A stretch of DNA of 64,000 nucleotides from Quercus robur (Eukaryota > Streptophyta > Magnoliopsida > Fagales > Fagaceae): assembly GCF_932294415.1 (NCBI RefSeq), contig NC_065537.1, positions 62,386,290 to 62,450,289 of the forward strand, in the 5' to 3' direction. This document shows, one piece after another, positions 10,535-23,800 of the stretch (position 1 is its first letter; the number at the start of each line of letters is the position of its first letter). The notes beneath the pieces were generated by a model that did no database searches, had not been told where the DNA came from, and worked only from the letters and a program-made list of their open reading frames with translations. A program made the position numbers and the translations under genes.

Positions 10535-10567
10535 GTGCTCTCTCTCTCTCTCCCTCTCTGTGTGACA
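10535..10567 (+). promoter_or_regulatory. CT-rich 5' leader of ALG12
   Basis: A CTCTCTCTCTCTCCCTCTCT tract directly precedes the ATG at 10568. Pyrimidine-rich leaders of this kind are common at plant transcription starts. An in-frame ATG at 10535 within the tract would add eleven residues that have no counterpart in ALG12, so I prefer 10568. Confidence 0.4.
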
Positions 10568-10912
10568 ATGGCTTCCAATTCCAAATCTTCAACACCTATG
10601 GAGCGTTACGGCTACGATGTACTGTTGGGATCAATCGCTGCGTTCTACGTGATCATGATTCCGTACACCAAGGTTGAAGAAAGCTTTAACGTTCAGGTAC
10701 TTCTCTCCTCTTCTTCTTCACTCGAATTTTCCATTCCATTCAACTCAAAAAACATTCAATGTATCAATTCCTGTTAAATTTCCTAGACACTAACAAAAAA
10801 TCTTAACTTTCTGAGCTAGCAAGATTGATTATACCCTGTTCGGTTTAGAACATTGACAAATTTTAGAAATTTAAAAAAAAATTGATATTTCAGTTCAAAA
10901 TTCTTACTCAAA

Positions 10913-10943
<31 letters not shown>

Positions 10944-13900
10944 TCAAGGCTAAACCATTGACTTTATGAGTCCATTATTTCAAAATCAACTTGTTATGCC
11001 CAGTTTGGTTTAGAACATTGACAAATTTTAGAAATTTGAAAAAAAATTGATATTTCAGTTCAAAATTCTTACTCAAAATTTCATATATATTGTGGCTTCT
11101 ATAGCATTTGAGGCTAAATCATTGAATATATGAGTCCATTATTGCAAAATCAACTTGTTATTGCATATATACTTTGCTAAGTATCTCGGGTTTTGTTTAC
11201 TTAGGCAATGCACGATATTCTCTATCATCGGCATCACTTGGATAATGTAAGTTTACTTGTCTGTATCTTCAATATCATTTGTATGTTCTATTTACTACGA
11301 ACTTAACAGATGGCTTTTGATATAATTGCTTGGCTTGGTTTTTTTGTTTTTGTTTTTGTTTTTGGTAATCAGTATGATCATTTGGAGTTCCCTGGAGTGG
11401 TTCCTCGCACTTTTATTGGTAAGTTTTTTGATTCTTCTAAGGTTTGGTTAGTGATTTTTCGTGCTTGTTAATAAAATTTTTAATATATTTAAATATTGCT
11501 AAAACTCATGATATAGGCCCGTAATGTAGTTTAATACAATTCCATATCTGTTGCAATTATTTTTGTTTAAATTTGAGGTGGATTCTTCGTGGTTTATTTT
11601 ATGATTTATATTTCATATGATTGTTCAGCATTATACATTTTGTGCTTTGATCTCTCTCTAGCGATTTTCCTGTGCTTAGATTCTTATGTGTATACACTGG
11701 TTTTTGTTTTTATTTTTTGAGATAAATGAAACCCATTAGTCAGAGTTTACTAGATTTTTAATGAATTCTGCTAAATGTATGAACGAGTCCATGAAAATTA
11801 AATCTTTCTTCCAGTAGATTAAGTTTACTTCTTACAAAGTACTGTTGTTCCTGTAGGTGCCTTGCTTGCATCAATTTTGGCGTCTCCATTTATATTAGCA
11901 ATGAATTTGCTACACTTGCCAAAGCTTTATGGTCTTATTGCAGGTTAGTTCTTCGGATACTTTGGCACCCATTGAATGTGTGTGGGTGTGTAACTATAAG
12001 ATTCAAGTCAAATTTCAAATTTGGTCCTAGTGGGGTTCTGGTCCATATGTCATTTGAAACATGAAATTAAACAAAACATATTTGCTTCTTTTTTCTTTGA
12101 CTTTTCTTAGCGGTGTATTACTCAGTCTCTCTTCACATGTATAAAGCATCTTAAGTGACTCTCCCTTATCATTTTTTTAATAAGGGCTACCCTACCTTGA
12201 ATGTATGGTTTCATTCCGTATCTTATCCTTCGTAACACTCTCACATCCATCTTAACATTCTCATTGTATGAACTTGTTGCTTACTAACAGCCCAACATCC
12301 TCTAGGATGGAGCGTAGCTGGTCCTGTAGTACTCTTATGCAAAATTTCCTTCAACTTAATAGGTGCATTATAACTTTTCTGATTGCCATAAATTTAAAAC
12401 TACAAAGAAAATCAAAATCATGCAAAGATGAAGAAGAAGGAAAAAAAGAAAAAAGAAAAAGAGAAAGAGAATTACATCGCAAAGTGTTTAAAAGCATGTA
12501 TTCGAAAATTTTAAGCTAGGAGGTGGAGATACTCAATTAGTACATAAACACGTATCTAATTGAAGTTGGACACTTTATTTAACACTTCTTTGTCACATAC
12601 TGGCTTAATTGGAAATTGAAGAAATCCACTATAATTAGCTCAACGGAGCTTGCAACAAATGCAAATACGCCATGCATGCATGTGAAGTCCAAGAGCAAAG
12701 AAATCGACTATGATATCATGTTGAAGCATTCCTCCCAAAAAGCATAAGCTAGTAGATGGAGAAACCCAAGTAGTACATAAATTCATAGTCAAGAGTCATG
12801 ACCATGCACCAACTGATGTGAGGCACTTTCTTTAACATGGCCCTTCATTTTTCTACCATATATGTCATCGTTTCTTTTGGTTTTGTTTCTTTCAACAGTA
12901 TAATATAAATAGTTTAATTGCTTTTATATGCTTCCTAAAATTAGTGTATTGAATGCTTGGCATTGAAAATTCCTCCTTTTTCACTTTATTATTTTATTTT
13001 TGTATTTTTATACCCGGATTGTAGTGAAAAACCCTCCCCCCCCCCCCCCCCCCCCCCCAAACCCACCCAAAAAAAAAAAAAAAAAAAAAAATTCTATCTA
13101 TTTCATTATGTTATATGGTTCATTTGTTACATTAAAGTAGGCTAACCTTTTTTCAATTTCTTTTGTCTAGTTCGCTTGGCATTAGGTTGCATCATATTAA
13201 GCACTCTGCGATTTTTCCGTCTCCAGGTATGTTTGTGTTGTTCTCCATTTGGGCACCAGTATTCATTTGTATCTACTTATTATGGGAAATCCACTCTTTT
13301 GCTGGAACCATGAAATTAAACTTGTTGCTGGATAATTTTTATGGTCAAATCTATTATGCCTCGAAAGTTCAATAGTTAATGACTGAAGAATAAGGTCTTG
13401 CATGAAGCCTCTGCCATTTACATGTCTTGATTTAAATAAAATTTTAGGTTGGAAATAACAAAATCATGCTGCATGTCCTAGATAAGTTACCCCTCTTGGA
13501 ACTGAAAAGTGATTCTCATCTTGCATGGCCAGTATACCTGATAAACATGATTGAATTGAAGATGCTTGTTTTAGCAGTACAAAATAACTGTCCTTCAATC
13601 TTAAGTACACCTAGTGGTTGCTGACACCAGGGAAAAACAAGAAAAGTAATCTGGCCATTATGATATTCAATAACATGTAATAAACTATTCTAAATCTTTT
13701 AATGTTGGTATGAATAAACAATCAAAACTTTTCAACCGGAAAAAAAAGGGAGAACAATCCATGAACCATCAGAATTACCCTTGGTAGACTTGGTTATAAG
13801 GATCTGGCTGCAGTTGATACACACAAACTTGAATTTTGTTTTTCAACAAATAAAATTGCCTTATACATAGATAATATTCAATTTCATTATTTACCCAAGA

Positions 13901-16096
13901 ATTATCAAATGTGTAACTAACCCCAAATCTCCTTTTTAAGACAAATAAGATGCAAAACCACATATTTTGTATTCATTTTTTTTCTTCACTCTAAAGGTTT
14001 ACCCTTTTGATATTTAATTTTTATTGAGGTTGAAGTTACTTTTTTTTTCTTGGATCAGGTCAGAGATAAGTTTGGAAAGCACGTAGAAGCTTTCTTTGTA
14101 ATACTAACTGCAATCCAGTTTCACGTGCTGTTCTACTGTACACGTCCTCTTCCTAATATACTAGCTTTTGGTGTAGGTAATTACTTATTGCAGTATCTCT
14201 TCTATGCTCCTTGTCTTCCTTGTAAAAGTAGTTGGTATCTGTTGCTGGCTGCTCCAAAGGAGAGTTGTGTTTGCTTTAACAACATGTTATCTAGCTAACA
14301 CTTGCACAAGTGGTTCATATGCTCTTTGTAACAGAAGCTAGTACTATGTTGGAGGAATTTAGATCAGTAGATTTAATTAATTTTTTAATTAAGTTGCTGA
14401 GCTTAAATGACTATATGGAATTTGCTGATTCCTATCATATATATAATTTTTGTTTACTTTTGGCTCATGTATGATGCTGTTAAAGAAGTGTAATGGACTG
14501 AAAAGCTCAGATTTTTGCTTGAGTATGTGGCAAATTTGGAGGGAGAGGAATAGGAGGTTGAATGAGGGGCAAGAGTTTGGATGTCTTTTGACAGGGTAGA
14601 CCAGAAGATATGCATGGCTTTATAGACTATTGTATCCATGCCATAGTAGATGAATATCGGGGCATATTGCTGATATACCCAGTTCTCTTTGTACCTTTGT
14701 ATTTTAGTTACAATTAAATTTCTTTTACTTATCGAGAAAAAGAATTTTGCTTGAAGTTGAGGTGGATAAAATTGCTGTGTCTGATACTCTGATTAATTCT
14801 ATATTAGTCATTTTGTGATTGGAACCGTAGTTGTTAATTCTGTTCTTTTTTGGCTGCAACAAGTCAAATCTTTAGCAAACGATTATTTGGGTAACTGGAA
14901 CCATTTTGCTTTATACACCATTACACTCTTCTGTTTCTTTGTCTCTAAGCCACAAGTGAAACATCTTGTATGTTTGACTTGAACCCTCATGTGATGCATC
15001 TTTGAGACAGGGGGACACCTTAATTATAAGGTTTTTTTGTACTTTTCTTCATCTTCTCTCTCTCTTTTAATACCCCCTGCCGGGCATTGTGCGTCATGCA
15101 ATTGCTTTTTTTAGGATTTGTTATGTTGGTGTCCTAATTGGAAAGATTAGAGAAAGACTGAGATTATCACTGTACTTCTTTTATATGTTTTCTGCATTAT
15201 TATATCACAGATAGGGATGGTATGCCTGGCATGTGATGCATTACCATGTTCTCATTGTAAAGTAAAGCTGACTGTTGCTCTTACAAGAGGATGTTTGTTG
15301 CTGATAAAGGGTTTTTGATTTTAATATTATTTTTAAGTTTAAATTTTAAAATACCGATGAGTATGTCATGTGAGGTGACTCTAATTTTCTTTTATACTTA
15401 TCTGTTGTAGTCAACTTGGCATATGGGTATTGGCTAAAGGGGAATTTTTTCACAGCTTTGAACTGTTTGGTATGTGCCCTATTTACTATCAATTCAGATT
15501 ACACAGTTCTAATTGTACTAAATGTCACTAGCTCTTACATACTTAGCTCTATTATACTTAACAAAATCTTGTGTATTGAGGTTTATAATTAGATTAAATG
15601 CAAGCCATTCTGAAATTCATTGCCTATTTCAGTATGCTTTCTGTGTCCTTCATAATTGAAAAACTGTACATATCCTATTGCTGCATTTCATGAACTTTGG
15701 AGAACAATGCCATCATCATACCACTTTGCAAAATAAATTAGGGTTATTGTTTGTCTCTTTGGCAATGTCTAATTGTGATGGCATGCACTAAGAAATATTC
15801 AAGTTGTAATAGACCTTGTCAAATGGTTGAATAAAGCCCAAGTGATCTCCAGGAATTTTTCAAAATTTAGCAAAGGTGAGTGAAGAAATCAAAGAGTGAT
15901 TGTTGACTGGAAGTTATCCCGTTTATGTTTTACAAAGGTTGCGGTTATGGCAGGCTAAAGGGGTAATTATCGTTTCATATTTTTTGATAAGCAAATGGCT
16001 AAAGAGGCCTTTATGGAAGAGTAAATATGTTTTTGCCCTGAAAGGGGGAGTGGGGTTTTAGGCTATTAGCATTGAACAAAGACATCAAGTATTTAA

Positions 16097-16138
<42 letters not shown>

Positions 16139-17773
16139 CTATATATATATATATATTGTATAAAAATAAAGCCATCAATTGAAATGCCTTGGAAACATAA
16201 AAAAAGAAGTGAAAAAGGATAAACACTAAAAATTTAAAAGTGCCATGAGACTATTTTTTAGCTAAATAAGTGCTGTGATTCTGTGAATATTTAAAAGCTA
16301 AAATCCTTGGACCAAAACAAAACATAAGTGTTGGGTGTCTTACTGTGCATCAGAGAAGCTTTTTTCCCTTTTTTTTTTTTGGTGGTGCCAGAGTAGTTTT
16401 CTTCTCATTGGCACTGCCTTTCTTTTTCCCTATGTCAGGGGGGCAGAGCTTTTAAGAGGGGCTCCCAAATACTAGAGCAACAGTACCTATAAGAAATTTT
16501 GGGAGGAGTCAGGGGGAGCAATAGCGGCCCCCCCACTTGGATCCACGCCTGATATTATATATTTATATATATACACACTGATATTTCTGTTCTAACATTT
16601 AATTCAATATTTTTTATTTTATTTCTTACAAGTAGAGTCTTTTTATGATCTAAATTGCATAAATCTTATTATGATTCTCTATTTTTTAATGATCAGATTT
16701 TTGCTACTGTCATCTTTAGATGTGATATGCTGCTACTTCTTGCCCCTCTTGGCCTGATGCTTCTGTTGGTAGGTTGCTTGTGACAATATTTCTTATTTTT
16801 GTTTTCGTTCCTCCCACGCCCCCCCCCCCCCCCCCCCTCCCCCCCTTTTCCCTTTTTATCTTGTTAAGCTGGATAATCTTCTTAGGATCTTGTCAGATTG
16901 TGACTTTGAATTCTTACAATTATACCTGTTTTGTTTCTTGGTTAAACATTTCTTTCCCTACAATTTTTATGCGAATGTATGTAATTGGAAGAACTTGGCT
17001 GAGTTACTTCATTAAATTCAGTTACTAGTAAAAGTTTTTCATTTGAAACTTTACAATTGATACACTATATTACCTATTATTAAAAAAAAAAAAAAAAACA
17101 ATTGATACACTATATATATGTATATATAAGGAATGCATGAGAAAATGTGAAAACCATGCAAATGAAGATGCCCAAGGACTATAAAAGTGACCATGTAGGA
17201 TCATTTTAGATTCCTTTGATCTTTTGCATCAGGAGGCCACCTAATTTATAATGTTGGAATTCACAACAGCAGGCACCAACTCTCCTAATTCAAGATTCTT
17301 ACATGGCAATTTTGGACGTGTTCAGTAGAATAAGTACTTTGACATCCAAAGCTCTTGAGCTTCTGCCCACCACTTAACAAAGAATCCATATATATATATA
17401 TTGGATAAGTTAACAACGAAGCCATTATTCATGTAGCAATCATGATCAGAAAGATGGTTCAAGTAGAATAAGCACTTTTAAATCCAAAGCTGTAGAACTT
17501 ATGCACACCAGTTAACAGAGAAGCTGTTACCCATATTGAAATCAAGTTCAGAACAATTGTGCAAACGTAATTACAAAATCGAATATGGACCAAAAATTTG
17601 TTGCGGACAGTAAATATATGTGTGTGTTGTGTTTAAAGACTAGTCATAAAAATGATGGCTGAGCTCTAATTCTAAACTCAACTTTCTATGGTAAAACTGA
17701 TTTATATTCTTTAATTGATTTGGAGGATATTATTTTAATTGTTGGTGTATCAAATCACTCTCTAAATGCTTTG

Positions 17774-17806
<33 letters not shown>

Positions 17807-20800
17807 AATTATTTTCTTAAAATTCAAGCCTCTTGCATTATATAATGAGATTTTTATCCTTTTATTGCACAGATTGGGAAGACTTTTTATGCTGCTTAAT
17901 TTTTTTCCTGGAGCTATTGTTTTTTGTTTCAGTAATTTGTATTAGGATTGTGAATTCATTTTTATATGATTCTCAACTTTAATTAGATTAAGAGGTTAGT
18001 CTAAGATGAGGAGCACAGTGAAGTTTACTTAAGTTTATAATTTTTTTTTTTAAAATAAATTGTGTTATTGTTGCATGTCTGAAACTTCAAGGTCAGATAT
18101 TAAAGGTTACCTGGGGTCTGTTTGGATTGAACTTATTGTTGCTGAAACTGAAAACTGAAAACTGAAAGTACTGTAGCAAAATAATTTTTAAATGTGTGAA
18201 TAGTATCGTGGGACCCATTTTTAATATTTTTTAGTGCGTGAACAGTGATAAACAGTGCTGCTACAGTACTGCTACAGTACTGCACTAGAGTGCTTATTGT
18301 CCCTAGAACACGTGAAGTGAGGGAAAAAAAAAAAAAAAAAAAAAAAAAAAAGGAAAAACGCAGCTTGGATTCAGCGGAAAACGCTGAATCCAAACGGCAC
18401 CCTGATGAAAACTGCCTATGATATGGTCACTGGTTGCTTCTTGGCTCTCACTCACAACATAAATAGAAATAAAAATCTCATGTAGAGTCTAACTAATCAC
18501 TAACCATACCCTAGTCATGCTATGTCTCTATTGGTGTTGCATTGATTACATGCTTAACATAGCATGAGACAATCTTCCATTAAGATACAATTAGAATGGG
18601 GTTTAAAACTTAGCTATTTTCAGGCTGTATGTTGGTATGTCACATTTCCAGCTGGTGGATAATCTCCTAGCTTGAACTGATTTCTGTAAGTGCTCCAAGG
18701 AGCAGATTCTATCATTAGCATCAGCACATATAGTTTTAACCAAGCTTTCATCTCTACAAACTTTACCATAGCTTCCTGTATTTCTTTCAATCCATATATG
18801 GTATATAAGAGAATTTAATTTCATCAATGACAGATGAAATCAATTTCATTATGGGAGGCATTAATACGCTGCATTGGGATAGCTCTGTTGTGCATAGGTT
18901 GGTTAATTGTTCATTCATTTTTATTGCAATTTGACTTGATTTAGCCTTCCTATCTAATTAGAATTGGCCATTTGATGAGAACTCCTGATCTAATATCTAC
19001 TTTTGAAATTCTCCTCAGTGCAGGTCTCACCGTGTTGGTTGATTCCATTATGTGGAAGAGGATACTGTGGCCTGAATTTGAAGTTTTTTGGTTCAACTCT
19101 GTTCTGAATCGAAGTTCTGAGTGGGGTGTATCCTTTCTAAAAGAATTTTCTATTGCACCTTCAATGTGTTGTACAATTGAAAATGTGTGTTATGAATGCT
19201 TTATGGGAAATTTTAATTATCCATCTGGGTCTATGATTTATTTATATTCTTACTCGTATACTTTTTTTCCTCTTTTGGATCCATCTGAGCATGACATGCA
19301 GGTAAGGCTACTTATCTGTTTGCAGCTTCATTTTGCATATTGTTGAAATAAACACTGCAGAGTTGCATGCAGCTTCGTTTCACATGTTGTTAAGTTTAAA
19401 CAGTGGTGAGTTGGTTGGCTCATAGGCATTCTGAATACTGTTTAATGAGGTAAAAAGACAAGGCCTGCTTGTATTTGGAAGAGACTGAAGCATGGCAGTA
19501 CAATGCTAACTGCAATCAGGTAGTTACTTTTTGGTGCCTACACAATAGGAGTCTCATCTGATGTTTTCATAGTTGATTCTGAAAATGCAGTAATAAAGAA
19601 ACTATATATTTATTTGAATTTTACTCTGTATTCCTTAACATCTCTTATTTTTAGACACATTCCTTTCACTGGTACTTTACTTCAGCATTGCCACGCTCAT
19701 TGCTTGTTGCATATCCTCTTTTTCTGGTGAGTTTTGCAACTAGTAAAAATTTTTCTTTATGCATTTGTTAAGGTTTCTGCTAAGCATCATACAACTGCTG
19801 AAAATGGTTGCCTAACTTCATTTGGATGGTGGCTTATAGTTCTTGTCATTAACTTTGTAATGATGTGCATTTGATATGGTCTTTGATGTAGGATGGTCCT
19901 CTGGATTGGATATTAGAGTTGCCTAACCTCAATATAAGTAGGCCAAAAGGTTCTCGATATTGTGGTTTGTTGAACCTTTTTTTTCCCCCCGATGAGTAAG
20001 AAAATTTTAGTAAATACAAACGCCTCCGAGTACACAAGAAGTGTACTTAGAAAGCTGTTGGGGTTTGTTGATCTGAAGGCTCTTTGGGGATTATGGAGGT
20101 TTTGGAGTTAGAATAATTCAAGAAAACAAAGGAACACTGGTGATGTCCAGTATCTGTGAACAGTAGCAAGAATAATAACCTTCGTGTTTAGGAATTTTTG
20201 GTGTTGATTGGTGGTGGGCTCTCTTTGGGTTCATGAAATAGGATTTTGGGATTGATTGGGCTTGAAAGGGGGTTCGTTGAGATATGGTTGTGGCCACTTA
20301 GAAAGTAGATGAAGGAGAAGAAAGGATTAGGAAGCCTTCAAGTCTCATCTAGAAAAATTTCAATGGAGCCTCACCATTAATAGAAAGCAAAATAGCCAAA
20401 TTTTTTCAATCAAGCTGTTCAATTGTTACAAGACCACCATCTTATATATTATATAGTGGTGAATCTAAGCATAAGCTGGAAAATTTAATGTCCTATTAGG
20501 AAAAGGATTGACTAACCATTAAGACTCAGCTAAACCTAAAAAATAATTAAAATAAATTATTGTCAAGGCCTACCCTTTGCAGTTTTTATTGTCAAAGCTT
20601 GCCTTTTGAAAGGAAGACCATTATTACATCTAGCAAATTAGATGTAAAACACTGTGGAATCAATAAAAGAAGCTGGGAAAAAAAAAAAAAAAAAAAAAAA
20701 CCCCTCAACAGTTGCACTTTTGAGGATGTTTAGAGACCTATTGACCATCTAAAGTCCTGGCTAATCCAGACTTTGTTTGATTGATCTTAGTTTTGGGTTT

Positions 20801-23800
20801 TACACATTGTACTTCTGTTTATGATTTCCAACATTCTGTTAGATTTTCTATCTGATTTGTTTGTAACTGTTTTAGTACTATGTGTTCATCATCATGGCAT
20901 AGAGTACATTTTCTATTTTAATAAAATTCTTATTACCTTAAAAAAAAACAAATCGTATACTCAATAAAATGAAATTCATGCTTTCAGTTGGGTCAGTTAA
21001 ATGGTAAAAGAAATAAATCCATGTTTTTGGAACAAACAGAGAAATTTTGGACACTGAATAATTGTCCTGCTCAAGTATATTGATGTCTATTCTTCTTAAG
21101 TTACTGGTTCTATTATTTCTCTCCAATTACTTTACCTGAAAAAGCTATCCTTCTTGCAGCTTGGGATCTTACTCGACAGAAGGATTTTGCCCTTTGTTCT
21201 TCCAATTTTATTTTTTATCATACTTTACTCAAAGCTTCCCCATAAGGTATTGGATATTCAATGTAGCTTCATTGACTTTCATTATTTTTTATTTACTCCC
21301 TTCATCCCTAAATACATGAAATGTTTGAAATGTCACAATTGTTAAAGAAAAGGTAAAAGTATGGTGATCTTCCCCAAAATTACATTAACTTTCTATTAGA
21401 GGTGACACGACTCTTGATAAATATTCTGTTTGTTCTTTTGAACAAAATGTGAGTGTAGTTTTGGATATTGGACTTCCACTTTTTGAAATTTTCATATATT
21501 CTGGAATAACTCAAAGAGAAATGTTATCGTTTATTTTGGGATGGAGGGAATATCTTTTTACTTCTTAAGAAGACATATGTGACACCATTTCATTTGTTGA
21601 TGCAGGAGCTTCGTTTTATTATTAGTTCTGTTCCAATCTTCAACTTATCTGCGGCAATTGCAGCTACTAGAATGTATGTTGCAGATGTTTAATATTCATC
21701 ATTATCCGAAGTAATATGTTAGAAATTTCTATGGATTGTGGTTATATTTTTTGAACAGTTGTTTAACTCCACTGAAGTTATTACCTATTGTTTAAGAAAT
21801 AGCACGACACTTTAAGCTAAAGGAAATCAGTGGATAAGATCATCAAGGCTTTTGAAGCTCTAAAGCTTGGTTTGCTTTACCTTTACCATTATGTGTCTTG
21901 TGGACCATTTGGTAAGAGCGAAACAGTAAAACGTTTGATGGTGCTGAGCATCCAATTCGTGTTATCAAGCAATCCTTTTTAAGATGTCTATTTGAGTAAA
22001 TGGTTGTTTTAGGCAACAACCACTCTTGTCCTTTCCAAGAGTTTTTAGATAGCTGGCATTTGAGTGTGTGCATTACCATTGTGTGAAAAGTCTTAAATTA
22101 AATATATTTTATCTTGTTTGATAGAAATTATTTTTAATTATATAGAAATAGAGATAAATTGAATGCCCTTCAGTTTACTGGAACTATTGCTAATAAGCTA
22201 AGGTCGGATGAAGAAAGAGTTTGAGCTTTCTTCCTAACTTAAGTGTCCAACCTTCATTTATCTGCTAGGAGTCATCCACTTAAGGAAAATTTGTGAGTGA
22301 TAAAACAGTGTTTTAAGACTGGTGATTCTTCTGTATTTCTTCGTCCTTCTTTTCTTATCTACCCATCCTCTATATTTGCTATTTCTTTCTCATTTTAATG
22401 GCCTTTGGGGGATTGGAAAACTTCTCTGTCCGGTATCTTGTATGTTACTTTTCCTGTGATTTGTTGGTGATGGGCCAAATTTATGATTTCTCCATCTCTC
22501 TCTTTCTGAGTCTGCCTTCTGTGTAGTCTTTTGCTGCCTGTTGTTTGCAGATTTTCTGCATACTTGTTCTGGTCAAGCCCCAATCCATCTTTATTTTCCT
22601 CTCCTATTGATTGATAGCTATGTTGATTTTTTAAACTTACATGCAATAAACCTAGCCTTTGATTTCCATGTTTCTTATTCTTGATTTTTCTTTTTTATTT
22701 ACCTCATTTGTGTTGGGATTAGATAAAGTTTCATGTAAAAATTGTTTGCGATTGAATTAATTTTGCAAGTTTTAATCACCTGAAATCTGATTGAGTTCCT
22801 CCATGTCCCGTTCGGGAATGTCACCCTGCTAAATTAAATGCTAGGACCTGATTTTAGTTACTTATAGTTGTCCAAAGTACTTTAGAATCAATTCAGTAGT
22901 CATAGGGCTGCATTATTAGAAATCAATATCATATTATGGGGTTTTGCGAATGGTAAATCTGTGGCAACGTTTATAGAGTCGTTTCCTTTTTGTACAACGT
23001 TATTTTTTTTAAATTTAATTTAATTATTATTGTTAATCTTTAGGCTACTTTGTGTCCATTGTACATGAAGTCGTCTTTCTTTAATAAAAGTATTTTTACC
23101 TACCCAAAAAAGAAAAAAAGAAAAGAACTATGGGTATCTTTTAAATTTTGTCCTATGATAAAAGTTGGTGGAATGCTATAACGTTTTAACTGTTGAGTGA
23201 CTTTGGCCTAAATATATATTGGTCTGAACCATTCAATTGGTTATTCTAAACAAGATTGCAGGGTTGAAATCGTATTTGCCTGAGGTAGTTTGCCTCATAT
23301 TCTATTAGTGCCACTTTGTAAGAGACATTGTTTGGAATTTCATTTAATTTTTGTAATATTACAATAGCAATGGAATTGGCTTGCTGAAAGGATTAAAACA
23401 TTAATATATTTTAATGGCCTAGTGTGACGACTTCATGCTTACCCAGAAAAAGAAAATTTTAGTGGGTTCATAAATGCGTACATGCCCTCTCTTGAAATAT
23501 GTGTAAGAAATGCATATAAATGTCATTACCTCTAGACTATAGAAAGCTTCACATTGATGATAAGATATCTGTGTTTGTGTGTGTCTGTACAAAAACATAA
23601 TTGTATTCTTACAATTCTCATCTTGTTTTAATAGCTTTCAAGTCTCAACTTCAATCATTTTATCATTTTTTGTATGGTTTGCTTTTGTAATCCTTTCTGA
23701 GCTTTCAATTGCTGATACATTTTCTAATATTTATCCCAACTTCTTACAGTTACAACAATAGGAAGAAGACTTTCTGGAAGCTGCTTAATTTCATTATGCT

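Noticed and set aside
16011..16226. Minus frame with a Cys-Val run
   Set aside because: Translation of the (AC)n microsatellite.
22395..22646. 83-codon minus frame with charged residues
   Set aside because: Lies in ALG12 intron 13; I considered a LINE fragment but could not recognise any domain.
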